DNA of 64,000 bases from SZUA-547 sp963669315. Lineage in GTDB: Bacteria > Pseudomonadota > Alphaproteobacteria > Rhodobacterales > Rhodobacteraceae. The stretch covers positions 1,550,001 through 1,614,000 of the forward strand of contig OY770021.1 of assembly GCA_963669315.1 (NCBI GenBank), written 5' to 3'. The notes under the pieces are model-generated. The model saw nothing but the letters and a program-made list of their open reading frames with translations. It was not told the DNA's origin and searched no databases. Below are positions 1 through 8,337 of the stretch, one piece after another. Both the position numbers and the translations under genes were made by a program. How positions within the stretch are numbered: the first letter of the stretch is position 1; each line of letters opens with the position of its first letter.

Positions 1-1650
1 CGGGCGGAGGCGCTGCGGAAAATGCCTGAACTACTGAAGGCAGCCATGGAAGCAGCTGAAGCCGCTGGCAGCACCTCTGAGGCCGATGACGAAGTGATTG
101 ATGATGAAGACGACGGTGTCGACCTCCTGCGCCCTCCGGGAGCCGCTGGGGCGCTCGTAGACTGGGCGACCTCGTCCGGGGTCACTGACAACCCCTCCGC
201 CGCTCTGGCGGGCGTGCTGGCGGGCCTGTCGGCCTCCATGGGCAACAACTACTTTGCCCGCGTCTATAGCGCCACGCCCACCGCGACGATGCTCTGGCTT
301 CTCCTGTTGGGTGGATCGGGCAGCGGCAAGGAGAACGCGAGACGACTGGTGTACACGATCACACAACTGGCTGGACACCTCTCGGAGCATGAACTGGTCA
401 TGCTGTCCGATCCCGCGAGCGACGCGGCAGTCCGGCAGGCGGTCTGCCCGCCCGGCAAGATCGGCTCCGACAATAAGACGCGGGCGAGAGCCTTGGTGCT
501 GATGACGGATGAGATCGGCCGAAAGCTGGCATCCGCCGGAAAACGCCATAACGGAACCGGAGGCCGGATACACGAAATCGCAACGCTCGCGATGCAGGTG
601 TACGGCTCTGGGTGCCAGACGTTGTTTAGCAAAGTGTACGCGAACCCCAAGAACACGATCCCGCCGCTGGCGCTGCCCAGCATGACCTGCATGAACACCT
701 CGACCGAGGAGGAGTTCTGGGAAGCGATGGAGGAGGCCGACGCTCTGGGCGGCTATCTACCTCGCCACATCCTCATCAAAGGGCCAGCGACCGCTGAGAG
801 CGTCGAGTTCGACCACGCGCCGGAGGAGATGCCCGAGGAGATCAAGCAGGCGCTGGCGAGGATCACCGGGCGCATCAAACACGCCGAGCATATCCGATTG
901 GCCGCCGTGACGAACGCGATGCAGACCGAAGGCATGAACGCCGGGGTCATGGTGGACGCCGCCGAGGAGGCGACGGACGGCCTGATGGTCGAACTGGAGG
1001 GCGAGCATGTGATCGAAGTCCGTCCGACCACGGAGGCGCGCAAGTTGCTCGACGAGTTCCGCGTCGAACTGAACCGCATGAAGTCGGAGATCGACGAGCA
1101 AGGTCGGGCGCTACTGAACCGGGCGCTGGAAAACGCGATCCGCGTCGCGACGGTGATCGCCGTGTTCAACTGCCCGGACAACGCCCGCGCGCCGGAGATC
1201 GGCGTGGCCGAAGCGGACTGGGCGATCAGGATGATCAAAGACAGCACCGGCACACTGCGGAAAGAGGCCAAGGACAGGATCGCCGACAACATCGGCGACG
1301 AGATAGAGCGCAAGCTGCTCGACCTGATGTGGACGGAGATGGTCGCGAACAAGCGAGCGCCCAAGCGGAAGAAGAACGCGGCCGGGGTCGATCCGACCTT
1401 CGCCGCCGACGGCTGGGTCCGGGCGTCCACCGTCAAGAAGCGGTGCCGGAGCCGGAAGTGGAGCGGGCGCGATTTGACCGAAATCTGGAAAGACATGGTC
1501 GACGACGGTCAGATCGAAACCGTCGAGGTTCAGCACGATCAGTCCGGCCACCTGACCGACGAGAACGACAAGATGACGCGGGCGACACTTTACGCACGGT
1601 TGACCGCCAAAGGCGTCGCGGATCACAAAGATGGTTTAGCCCAGCCGTGA
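1..1650 (+). CDS. DUF3987-like replication ATPase (5' end outside window)
   Basis: The first ATG is at 22, but the frame is open to base 1, so the start may lie upstream. From the ATG there are 542 residues. After an acidic stretch (about 20-35) comes a hydrophobic strand and a P-loop GGSGSGKEN (residues 97-105), then a Walker-B-like ALVLMTDE (157-164). This matches the DUF3987 / phage primase-helicase-like ATPases encoded by plasmids, phages and integrative elements. The Lys/Arg-rich C-terminus (about 455-500) may bind DNA. It is the only replication-type gene seen and converges on the leftward block, with an AT-rich island 150 bp downstream. It is probably the element's replication protein. 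The family level is fairly secure; the enzymatic role is inferred. Confidence 0.7.
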   Translation, partial: RAEALRKMPELLKAAMEAAEAAGSTSEADDEVIDDEDDGVDLLRPPGAAGALVDWATSSGVTDNPSAALAGVLAGLSASMGNNYFARVYSATPTATMLWLLLLGGSGSGKENARRLVYTITQLAGHLSEHELVMLSDPASDAAVRQAVCPPGKIGSDNKTRARALVLMTDEIGRKLASAGKRHNGTGGRIHEIATLAMQVYGSGCQTLFSKVYANPKNTIPPLALPSMTCMNTSTEEEFWEAMEEADALGGYLPRHILIKGPATAESVEFDHAPEEMPEEIKQALARITGRIKHAEHIRLAAVTNAMQTEGMNAGVMVDAAEEATDGLMVELEGEHVIEVRPTTEARKLLDEFRVELNRMKSEIDEQGRALLNRALENAIRVATVIAVFNCPDNARAPEIGVAEADWAIRMIKDSTGTLRKEAKDRIADNIGDEIERKLLDLMWTEMVANKRAPKRKKNAAGVDPTFAADGWVRASTVKKRCRSRKWSGRDLTEIWKDMVDDGQIETVEVQHDQSGHLTDENDKMTRATLYARLTAKGVADHKDGLAQP

Positions 1651-2260
1651 GAAAGCTACCAAATACGAGACCTTATTTGTGCGCCCCCACCCCTGTTTCG
1701 ACTGTTTTCGGGGGTCGGGTGTTGATTTCGAAGGGGACCGCGACACGGCCCTGAGAACGCGAAACGTGAACCCCACCGAAATTCCGAAAAAGCCCAGCAA
1801 TAATATATACTTATAATAAATATATATATGTACTATATACATATATATTACAGTTTATATATCTCTCTCTTAATTCTTCTCTCTCTTTTAAAGAGCGTTC
1901 GAAAAAGCACCCCCCACCCCACTGACTGGGCATTATGAGGTCGCGACCGCCGGGCGCGATCTGCGCGGCATTGAGGCAAACTCGCGTCTAGGTTGTGAAT
2001 TTCGAGGCGGCGGCCGCACATACGACGCGCCCCTCCGCCGGTCTAAATCGAGGACCGTCGTCCGCCAGACCACCACGCCGACCGCCCTTCGACACAGCCC
2101 TTCGAGACGCCCTCCAAAACAGCCGTCAGCAGGCCCCTGAACGGCCGCCAGCAGACCTCGCCAGACCCTCCTATCCGACCCCTTTATCAATCTTGATAAA
2201 TTGAACCGCCCACCGGCCGGGCCAATAGGCCCCTGACCAACCCCTCACCAAACCCTCAGA
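1651..2260. other. Convergent intergenic region with AT-rich island
   Basis: 610 bp lie between two convergent genes. The region holds an AT-rich island (about 1795-1890) listed separately, then GC-rich sequence with open frames on both strands (1933-2190 minus, 1995-2204 plus). Those frames show no Shine-Dalgarno and a low-complexity Arg/Pro composition, so they were not accepted as genes. Confidence 0.5.
1800..1890. repeat. AT-rich cruciform island, candidate origin or unwinding element
   Basis: This is an almost pure A/T stretch in GC-rich DNA. An 11-bp perfect inverted repeat (ATATATATGTA 1822-1832; TACATATATAT 1838-1848, spacer CTATA) is followed by a pyrimidine tract (CTCTCTCTTAATTCTTCTCT, about 1863-1882). 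It lies next to the replication-type ATPase gene. A DNA-unwinding element or origin is the favoured reading. A bidirectional terminator between convergent genes is the alternative, although no long T-run directly follows the stem. Confidence 0.45.
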
Positions 2261-2827
2261 TCAGGCGGCCTCGTCGTCCACCGGCTCCGGCGTCACATCC
2301 ACGACATCGGCCTGCTGCTTCACGTTCCTGAACTCCGGCAGATCACCTTTGGTCGCCTCATACGCCGCCGTCAGCGCATCCGCCGCGACCTCCGTCAGAT
2401 CTTGGAACCCGGCCCGGAGCGCCTGCGCCTTGCCGCCGTCCGGCCGACCATATGCTCTCTCACTCGCCATTTCGAGCAGCTTCAACTGCGACTTCTGATC
2501 CAGCCATCCTTTCGCCCCAAACGCCTTCGGATCGTTCAAGAACCGGCTCATCAATTCAGTCGCCCTCTCACCATTCGCCCGCATCACCTCCCGGACTTCC
2601 GGCGTATAGAGACTTCCGACGCCGTTCGGGCTGTTGTTGCCCTTGATGATCCGGCCCCGTTCATCACGCCAGACGACATTACCGTGCTTCGTCACATGCC
2701 GCTTTGCGCCTGCGGGCGGCGTCCACTCCTCGTCATCCGTCTTGTCCGTCTTCGCCTTGCCGTTCGTCTTCGCGACCGCCGTCGACTTTCCGGTCGTCTT
2801 CGCGGCTGTTCTCGTGCGCCTGCTCAT
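2261..2827 (-). CDS. DUF5681/small-terminase-like hypothetical protein
   Basis: 188 residues. The Lys/Thr/Ala-rich N-terminus (1-32) looks disordered and basic. The core 'KGNNSPNGVGSLYTPEVRE' (about 62-80), then a helical region ending 'LLEMASERAYGRP', resembles the DUF5681-type domain (GRxFxxGxSGNPxG...ALxxLxxRxxGKP) found beside phage terminases and in mobile elements. The ATG overlaps the stop of the upstream leftward gene (ATGA at 2824-2827), so the two are translationally coupled. No terminase large subunit is present, so a packaging role cannot be claimed. Confidence 0.6.
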   Translation of the reverse strand: MSRRTRTAAKTTGKSTAVAKTNGKAKTDKTDDEEWTPPAGAKRHVTKHGNVVWRDERGRIIKGNNSPNGVGSLYTPEVREVMRANGERATELMSRFLNDPKAFGAKGWLDQKSQLKLLEMASERAYGRPDGGKAQALRAGFQDLTEVAADALTAAYEATKGDLPEFRNVKQQADVVDVTPEPVDDEAA

Positions 2828-4089
2828 GCCGCGCCCTCCGGTCCTGAAACATCACCGCCGGGCCATTCGCCCGCGACTTCGTCCGCCGGGTCGGTCTCTG
2901 ACGCGTTCACCCACTCGAAAGGCGGTCTGTCGAACTCCTCCGACCAACCCGTCATGCTGAACCCCGCATCGACCTCAAGCTCCGGCTGCAGCAGCCAGAG
3001 CGACCCACACCTATCGTCGCCTCGGGAGACCAGCCGCGCCGCCTGCAGGATCGCCGTCCGCCTCTGGCGGGCGTTCAGCTTCACACCCCCCGCCCAGAAC
3101 GCCACACGGGACGACGGGGCTGGCGGGCTGCGATGATAGCGATGCTCGGTCGACCAGAAGTCCAACGGAAAGGCGTAGCCGTAGCTCGCCCGCTCCAGCG
3201 TCCCGAGGGACCGATCGCCATCCGGATGCTCGCCATAGGCGCAGACGGAACCCGGCATGGGCAGGACGCCCGCACCGGCCGCCCTGACATAGGGTGCCGA
3301 CAGATCGCGGCGGCGGACTGAGAACGGCTCACGCCGGACCACGCCATCCGGGCCGCGCCACTCGGTGATGGTCTGCAGGCCGCTGGCGGCGCTCGACGCC
3401 GCGTGGGTCCGAAACTGCAGAACATCGACAGCAAGACCGGGCTTGCCGAGCAGCGGGTTCGGGCCTTCGAGCACGATCCTGTCGCCCTGCCGCAGGGCCG
3501 GACCGATGTCCCGGAACCGTTTCGATCTTGCGGCGATGGTGACGGCGTCCGCTCTGGTCTGCGTGTCCGTCAGGACGAGCCGGGACATATGATCGGGTTC
3601 GCTGACCGCATCCGAGAACCGGAGCCAGTCGAGACCTTCGGATTGGGGCCGGATCGTCACCGGGCGATCGGCGCGTCGGCTTCCCGGCATGTGCGGCGTG
3701 AACCTGACCGGCGCGCCGGACGCGACGGCGTCGATGAAAACATCCAGATCACGGGTCGGTGCCGCGGCCGGATCGGGATGGACGGCTGGCATGGGGACGG
3801 CGCGGGCGTTCAGGACCGCCTCGCGCGCATCGAGTTCCGCTTGGCGCGCGTCCAGCTTGTCCTCGCGGGCCTCGATGTCTCGCGCCCGGTCCTTGAAGGC
3901 GTCAATCGCGTCCCCCGCCGTGGTGATGAGCGCCGCCAGCGTGGCGTATGTCGGATCGGACCCGCGGGCCGACAGGAGAGCCTGCGCGCATTGGCGCGCG
4001 CCCTGGATATGGGTCGTGAACGCCTTCTCGGCCTCGGCCTGCCGCTTACGCAGGCTCCGCCGTTCGCGCTCGATGGATTTGGTGGTCAT
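2824..4089 (-). CDS. Hypothetical protein with N-terminal coiled coil
   Basis: 421 residues, not recognised. Residues 1-100 are strongly helical and heptad-like, with repeated 'DARQAELDAREAVLNAR', typical of a coiled coil. The rest is mixed alpha/beta with a stretch 'GDRIVLEGPNPLLGKPGLAVDVLQF' type beta pattern (shown here only as a description) and a Trp/Asp/Glu-rich C-terminus. It is coupled to the downstream gene by ATGA. The upstream small frame (4046-4237) overlaps its 5' end by 44 bp. Position in the leftward block suggests an element-maintenance function, but nothing shows what it does. Confidence 0.6.
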   Translation of the reverse strand: MTTKSIERERRSLRKRQAEAEKAFTTHIQGARQCAQALLSARGSDPTYATLAALITTAGDAIDAFKDRARDIEAREDKLDARQAELDAREAVLNARAVPMPAVHPDPAAAPTRDLDVFIDAVASGAPVRFTPHMPGSRRADRPVTIRPQSEGLDWLRFSDAVSEPDHMSRLVLTDTQTRADAVTIAARSKRFRDIGPALRQGDRIVLEGPNPLLGKPGLAVDVLQFRTHAASSAASGLQTITEWRGPDGVVRREPFSVRRRDLSAPYVRAAGAGVLPMPGSVCAYGEHPDGDRSLGTLERASYGYAFPLDFWSTEHRYHRSPPAPSSRVAFWAGGVKLNARQRRTAILQAARLVSRGDDRCGSLWLLQPELEVDAGFSMTGWSEEFDRPPFEWVNASETDPADEVAGEWPGGDVSGPEGAA

Positions 4090-4237
4090 GGGCGTCTAAT
4101 CCTTCTCTCGCCGGGATCAGGCCCTCGCTGCGGAGAAAAGCCGACAGCAGGGACCAGACCCTTGCATCGTCCATTGCTTCATCTCCTGCGCCATCGTCCC
4201 TTTCCGAGGCGGCGAAATCAAGGGTGGGCTTCAACAT
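4046..4237 (-). CDS. Possible small hypothetical gene
   Basis: 63-codon frame beginning MLKPTLDFAASERDDGAGDE and overlapping the start of the next leftward gene by 44 bp. The first 45 residues have an ordinary acidic/helical composition and would fill the gap between its neighbours. The last residues merely shadow the overlapping gene. No recognised domain. It could be real and coupled, or chance. Confidence 0.35.
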   Translation of the reverse strand: MLKPTLDFAASERDDGAGDEAMDDARVWSLLSAFLRSEGLIPAREGLDAHDHQIHRARTAEPA

Positions 4238-4271
4238 TCCTCTGGTTCTCCCTGTCAGTTGATCCTGCGGG

Positions 4272-4883
4272 TCACGCTGCGACGGCGTTCGCCTCCGAGG
4301 CCGCCTCGTCCATGGCGATCTCCGTCGCCTTCAGAGCCTCCTTCGCCTTGACCCGTCTCCGGCGCGGCCGGACGGCCCCCTTCAGGTCCGGGTGGGGCTG
4401 TGGGGCGGGCTTGGGCCGGAGCGCGGCCGTCGGGACTTGGACATCCTTCAGGATCGCGCTTTCGCCCGGCTTCAGCTTCGCCCGACGCCTGCGGATGGTC
4501 CGGGAGACCATGACGACCGGCTCGTTGTTCGCCGACCCTTTCCGGCGCGTGTGTCTCGGCCACCCTATCGCCTGCATCCGGCGCGCCCACTCGACGACCT
4601 TCTCAGGGTCGATGGCGCACGCCTCGCAGGCCATCGCGAACATCCGCCGGTCGGCCTTGCGAACGCCGCCGCCCTCGACCAGCCATGTCCGGGCCGCGTC
4701 GAGTTCGTGCGGCGGAAGCGACCGCGTGAAGACGGCGTCGTGCAACGCCTGCATCAATATGCTCTGGAATAGCCGGACCTCGGCGGTCCGGCCGTCATGC
4801 TCGCTCGCCGTCACGCCCCATGGGGATCCTCCGGCGATCTGGGTTCGATACGGGGCGGGGTGGTCTCCTGCGGTCGCGGTCAC
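4272..4883 (-). CDS. Hypothetical protein with basic C-terminus
   Basis: 203 residues from a GTG start. The central helical part (about 35-110) contains an 'MFAMACEACAIDPEKVVEWA' segment that resembles small helix-turn-helix or phage accessory proteins. Residues 125-185 are rich in Arg/Lys (RTIRRRRAKLK, RPRRRRVKAK), so nucleic-acid binding is plausible. It sits first in the leftward hypothetical block. The family is not recognised. Confidence 0.55.
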   Translation of the reverse strand: MTATAGDHPAPYRTQIAGGSPWGVTASEHDGRTAEVRLFQSILMQALHDAVFTRSLPPHELDAARTWLVEGGGVRKADRRMFAMACEACAIDPEKVVEWARRMQAIGWPRHTRRKGSANNEPVVMVSRTIRRRRAKLKPGESAILKDVQVPTAALRPKPAPQPHPDLKGAVRPRRRRVKAKEALKATEIAMDEAASEANAVAA

Positions 4884-5001
4884 CGGGCCAGTCTCCTTCT
4901 CTGGCGGTGGGCGCGCGTGCGAGCGGAGATCAGGTGGTCGAGGTTAGGGCGTCAGCAAGGGCCTTGTCGAGACGGATCGACTTGGACAGGGCGATGGCGC
5001 A

Positions 5002-5718
5002 CTACGCTGCGAACCGTAGCACCGAGCGGGGGAAATCACGGATCGCGATAGCCTCATTCGCAGAAGCCTTGATCTGCCACGTGTCTTGGCCGACCGGTTT
5101 CGGCTTTTCGAACGCTCCGCAGGTCAGGATATTCACGTTCTTCCGCCCATCAGGATCGCGCGTCGACTTCGACAGGATCACCTCGACCCCCGCCTCACGG
5201 GCGACTTCGGCGAACGCCTGACATGGGCCGTATTCGGTCGGATGGATCCAGACAGGTTCATGAGCGGCAAACGGCGGTTCCGTCAGGTCGATCATAGCTG
5301 GAACTTTGACCGCAACTTGAATGCCCGTGTAGGTCGCCGCGTTGTAGGGCGGTTCGACGCCGGGGCTTTCCCGATAGAATTGCATCCGATAGTGCGCCAT
5401 CTCTGCCACCGCCGCCTCGACATCCTCGGACGCGTAAAAGACACCCGGCGTCCGGCCCGCGCGCCGAAAACGAGAGCCAAACGGGTATGGAGCGTACCGA
5501 AACGGTGTGAACAGCAGATAGTGAAGGTGGCTACAATCGCGTGGTGCCGGTGGTTTACTGTCGTCGAGCAAGTCCTCTAGCACCGCCTGATCCTCGTCGC
5601 TGTCCACCAATTGACTGGTCGTGATGACGTGTTGCGCCTCGACCAATCTCCACGCCCGGCCAGACCACGGCCGGGCTTCAGACCGGAGCGCGTCTGCTGT
5701 CCAGATAGTTGACGACAT
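5002..5718 (-). CDS. RES-domain toxin of a type II toxin-antitoxin pair
   Basis: 238 residues, normal for the RES family. These toxins degrade cellular NAD+ (NAD phosphorylase or NADase activity, established for MbcT and other RES toxins). Visible landmarks are the N-terminal GRAWRLVEAQH (20-30), the core RRAGRTPGVFYASEDVEAAV with downstream conserved acidic and Tyr residues, and C-terminal VILSKSTRDPDGRKNVNIL holding the conserved Ser/Arg. The gene starts 41 bp inside the end of the upstream antitoxin gene, so the pair is coupled. Assignment is strong. It probably stabilises the element or acts in abortive defence. Confidence 0.88.
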   Translation of the reverse strand: MSSTIWTADALRSEARPWSGRAWRLVEAQHVITTSQLVDSDEDQAVLEDLLDDSKPPAPRDCSHLHYLLFTPFRYAPYPFGSRFRRAGRTPGVFYASEDVEAAVAEMAHYRMQFYRESPGVEPPYNAATYTGIQVAVKVPAMIDLTEPPFAAHEPVWIHPTEYGPCQAFAEVAREAGVEVILSKSTRDPDGRKNVNILTCGAFEKPKPVGQDTWQIKASANEAIAIRDFPRSVLRFAA

Positions 5719-6061
5719 CGTTCAGTCCCGTGACCTTACGGACCAGATCGGCGGGAACGCCGCCAAGGGCCGTGTTGTAGTTCTGCATCCAGTCCTTATT
5801 GAAGCGTGCATCGCCGCCGGAGATGGCGTCGAGCGAACGAAACACCCGAACCAGCAGGGCCGCCAGTTCGAACTCTTTCTTGTCGTGTTTAAGCAGATAG
5901 GCTCCTTGCATGAGACGGGATGCAGTCGATGCGCTCACGCCCAGAATGTCCGCCAAGGCGGTTTGGTTCAGACCGAGGAAATCGGTCGCGCGGATCGCTG
6001 CGGTTGTCATGACCTGCTGTTCCTTACGACCATTCGCTCTCGCCTTGCCCTGTGTTCTCAT
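5678..6061 (-). CDS. Xre/MbcA/ParS-type antitoxin
   Basis: 127 residues. The N-terminal helix-turn-helix is 'LNQTALADILGVSASTASRL' (about 32-51). The C-terminal toxin-binding part includes 'ALLVRVFRSLDAISGGD' and ends 'LNDVVNYLDSRRAPV', the usual MbcA/ParS ending. It should bind and block the RES toxin encoded immediately downstream and repress its own promoter. An in-frame ATG at 6010 is an alternative start; 6061 keeps a GGAG 8 nt upstream. The antitoxin-first order and overlap fit the RES/Xre family. Three TTCTACAG sites lie upstream. Confidence 0.87.
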   Translation of the reverse strand: MRTQGKARANGRKEQQVMTTAAIRATDFLGLNQTALADILGVSASTASRLMQGAYLLKHDKKEFELAALLVRVFRSLDAISGGDARFNKDWMQNYNTALGGVPADLVRKVTGLNDVVNYLDSRRAPV

Positions 6062-6077
6062 GACCCCTTCTCCACAA

Positions 6078-6145
6078 TTCTACAGTGGTTCACTTCTTGA
6101 GGATCGTCTCCCTGTAGAAATTAATATATACTAAATTTTCTACAG
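6078..6145. promoter_or_regulatory. Operator/promoter of the RES-Xre operon
   Basis: Three copies of one 8-bp half-site lie just upstream of the antitoxin: TTCTACAG at 6078-6085, its complement CTGTAGAA at 6112-6119, and TTCTACAG at 6138-6145. The last two face each other across an AT-rich 18-bp spacer suitable for a leftward promoter. This is the expected layout for autorepression by the HTH antitoxin. Confidence 0.7.
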
Positions 6146-6322
6146 AAACAAGTTTTGCAGCAAGCGAACCTGACCACTTCGCTGCGCGCTTGACCTCAGT
6201 ATTCGGCAAAGAGCGGCGGTATCAGGCGACGTTTAGACAATCGCGGTTGCAGAGACAAACACCCGGCTCATCGAGCGGTTGGCGGAACAGACCGAGCTTC
6301 AGGGCCGTGTCGAGCACGTAAA

Positions 6323-6784
6323 TCAATTCCTACCCTTCTTGGCTTCCCGCTCCGCCTTCATCCTCTCGCGCTCGGCCTTCTCCTCCTCGCGTCGGACCTC
6401 GGCGCGCGCCTCATACTCCGGCCACATCCGCCGCAGGCGGTTGTGATCGACGATGATCTCCAGCCGGTTGTCGTCCTCCTCGAACGTCACGCCCAGATCG
6501 GCGTAGACTGCCAGCACGGCGTTCAACGCATCAAGACCCCGCACCTGAGGCGCGCCAAAATAATCCATCACCTTGCGACCGAATTCATCCGCCGGGTTCG
6601 ACACGAACTCCATGGGCAGGGTGGTCTCGGCTTTCATGCGCTTGAGTTTCGACGGACCGGACGACTGTCCCTCCATCGCGAACACGACACGCCGGTCGAC
6701 GCCAGCCTCCGCGGCGACGTCGTCGACCCGCAGCTTCGTAGCGGCGCGGGCGGCCCGTAGCTGGGTGTTCGTCAGGGTGATCAC
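6323..6784 (-). CDS. HTH (Xre-like) regulator
   Basis: 153 residues from GTG 6784, with AGGAG 9 nt upstream. The N-terminus 'TNTQLRAARAATKLRVDDVA' and 'AEAGVDRRVVFAMEG' follows the Xre pattern seen in alphaproteobacterial regulators ('ITGAQIRAARALLG...LAERAGVSR'). A second half ending 'AVYADLGVTFEEDDNRLEII' matches the usual 'LExxGVxFxxxxGRLxV' tail. The C-terminus (120-153) is a charged Glu/Lys/Arg helix. It is divergent from the long rightward gene chain across a palindrome-rich region, so it may control both directions. Confidence 0.65.
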   Translation of the reverse strand: MITLTNTQLRAARAATKLRVDDVAAEAGVDRRVVFAMEGQSSGPSKLKRMKAETTLPMEFVSNPADEFGRKVMDYFGAPQVRGLDALNAVLAVYADLGVTFEEDDNRLEIIVDHNRLRRMWPEYEARAEVRREEEKAERERMKAEREAKKGRN

Positions 6785-7428
6785 GGCGTTCGGCTCCTGC
6801 TCGGTCTTTGATGCACTCCCGGTATCTCACGGCGCACCCCTGAAATCAAATTCCGCATCAGGCGCCTGCAAGACAGTACGCGAAATCCGATAAAATATTT
6901 CGTAATTCGATTTATTGTACTTGTAGTACAGGATTGCGAACCTATATCACCCTTGTCGGCGGCGTTGACACGCTTTGACACGCCGCAGGACGCGGGGACC
7001 GGTCCCCGGACACGGGCCACACGGCCCGCCGCTCTTTTCCCCGGACTGGACCGGGTGGCCGCAATATCCGGCCGCGCAGGACGCTCTCCCGCACTCCAGC
7101 ACGAGACAGACGCGCAGCCCACGGCCGGGGCGGTCACTACGACGGAAGGCGCGCCCCAACCCTCAATGAAGAATGAAAATCGAAACGACTGCGCGTGAGA
7201 TCGCGCGGTCGTCGCCCCGGCGTGGCGGCCGGGGCCTGATGAGAACAGCCGCAGCGCTCAAGAATTTGGCGGGAATTCATAAGCGGCGCGCGCGCCGTTC
7301 ACACACATACAGTGTGAATTCGGGCGGAGGCCGCCTGCAAAGAATGAGTAGTCGAAACGCAGTCTGGCTGCGTCTGGCCGGATGGTTCCCGGTCACTGAT
7401 GAGACAACCAACCAAGGAGACCAGAACC
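6785..7428. promoter_or_regulatory. Divergent regulatory region rich in palindromes
   Basis: 644 bp without a credible gene lie between divergent transcription units. Dyads seen: CGAAAT...ATTTCG (6881-6886/6897-6902), TGTACTTGTAGTACA (6916-6930) in an AT-rich stretch, a 14-bp perfect palindrome CGGCGCGCGCGCCG (7284-7297) and TTCACAC-N7-GTGTGAA (7298-7304/7312-7318). These look like operator sites for the adjacent HTH regulator or other factors. The AT-rich part around 6888-6935 suits a promoter. Short frames here lack ribosome sites. Confidence 0.5.
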
Positions 7429-7734
7429 ATGAAGCGCATCGTTGCAATCGCCGTAGCCGCCATCGCCGTCGCTGGAAGCGCGCAGGCCCAGAGCCACTAT
7501 GACTGGCGGAGCGGTAATTCCTACAACGTCCAGAGAAACTTTGACGGCTCGACCACCGTGCGGGGCTACAACATCCAGAACGGCACGAACTGGAACATCA
7601 CCCAGCAGCAGAACGGTCGCTACAATGGCTGGACGTCCAAGGGCGGCTACTTCAATGGCGACCACAACACCGGCTACCACAACGGGAACGGCCGCACATG
7701 CTTTGGCAAAGGCTACGCCCGCACCTGCAACTAG
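7429..7734 (+). CDS. Small secreted Gly/Asn-rich protein
   Basis: 101 residues from ATG 7429, with AAGGAGA 8 nt upstream. A clear Sec signal peptide (MKRIVAIAVAAIAVAGSAQA, cleavage after residue 20) precedes a mature part rich in Gly, Asn, Tyr and Trp with short beta-like repeats (SGNSYNV, NGTNWNI, NGRYNGW) and a C-terminal 'GKGYARTCN' with two Cys. This matches a small exported family seen in many proteobacteria ('YDxxSGNxY...CYGKGxART'). Function unknown. It is the first gene of the rightward chain and is followed by a hairpin. Confidence 0.75.
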   Translation: MKRIVAIAVAAIAVAGSAQAQSHYDWRSGNSYNVQRNFDGSTTVRGYNIQNGTNWNITQQQNGRYNGWTSKGGYFNGDHNTGYHNGNGRTCFGKGYARTCN

Positions 7735-7800
7735 TTTAGGCGTCAGATTGAACCTGTTGGATCGAAGTTCGCTAGGAAAATTCCTCTGAAATGAACAGAA

Positions 7801-7828
7801 GAACGCCCGGCCATCGCGGCGGGCGTTC
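7801..7828 (+). terminator. GC-rich intergenic hairpin 1
   Basis: Stem GAACGCCCG / CGGGCGTTC with a 10-nt loop, downstream of the secreted-protein gene. One of a series of similar hairpins between the small genes. It lacks a clear U-run, so it may act in RNA processing or stability rather than as a classic terminator. Confidence 0.55.
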
Positions 7829-7917
7829 TCGTTCTCGAATGCGTGGTCCGCGCCTGAAGCTGGCGTGCTGGTGATGACCCAGATCAGGGTCGAAACCACA
7901 TCCAATGGAGATGACCA

Positions 7918-8307
7918 ATGAACGCGATAGACGCCGCTGCACGCCTGCTGGCGAACCATATGCGCGCCGTCGCCAAGACGGGCGTTATCACCACCCCGGC
8001 GGCCTTCGCCGGGAACGTCCTGCGCGGCGATGTCGGCCCGGAGGCCGCGTCCGCCCTGATGGACGCCTTCGCCTTCGACGAGCGGAACAAGCCGATCCTC
8101 GACTTCGATCTGGAGACGCTGGTCGCGCGGATCGCCGACTGGCTCGTCCGCGGACGGTGCGAGGACGCCATCGGCGACTATGACCCGGACGCCGATGACG
8201 ACGATCTGGACATGCCGTTCCTGATCACCGGGCCTGTCCGCAATGGCGGACGCGCTGATGTCTTTGGCGGGCATTCACAAGCCGCCGGTCGCGCGCTCGC
8301 TACTTAA
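7918..8307 (+). CDS. Hypothetical small acidic protein
   Basis: 129 residues, not recognised. The helical N-terminus (MNAIDAAARLLANHMRAVAK) is followed by an acidic middle with a poly-Asp run (about residues 84-94: YDPDADDDDLDM). 'GATGGAGATGACC' before the ATG supplies the ribosome site. It belongs to the co-directional chain of small genes. Its product is probably cytoplasmic; no signal peptide or membrane span is visible. Confidence 0.6.
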   Translation: MNAIDAAARLLANHMRAVAKTGVITTPAAFAGNVLRGDVGPEAASALMDAFAFDERNKPILDFDLETLVARIADWLVRGRCEDAIGDYDPDADDDDLDMPFLITGPVRNGGRADVFGGHSQAAGRALAT

Positions 8308-8337
8308 AGCTGGGAAACTTGACGATGGAGATGACAG

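Noticed and set aside
1933..2204. Opposing frames in the 1651-2260 gap
   Set aside because: No ribosome site, Arg/Pro-biased composition, no recognisable pattern.
3403..4947. 514-codon plus-strand frame over the leftward hypothetical block
   Set aside because: Low-complexity Arg/Gly composition. The minus strand has coupled starts (ATGA), coiled-coil periodicity and a DUF5681-like motif, which fit better.
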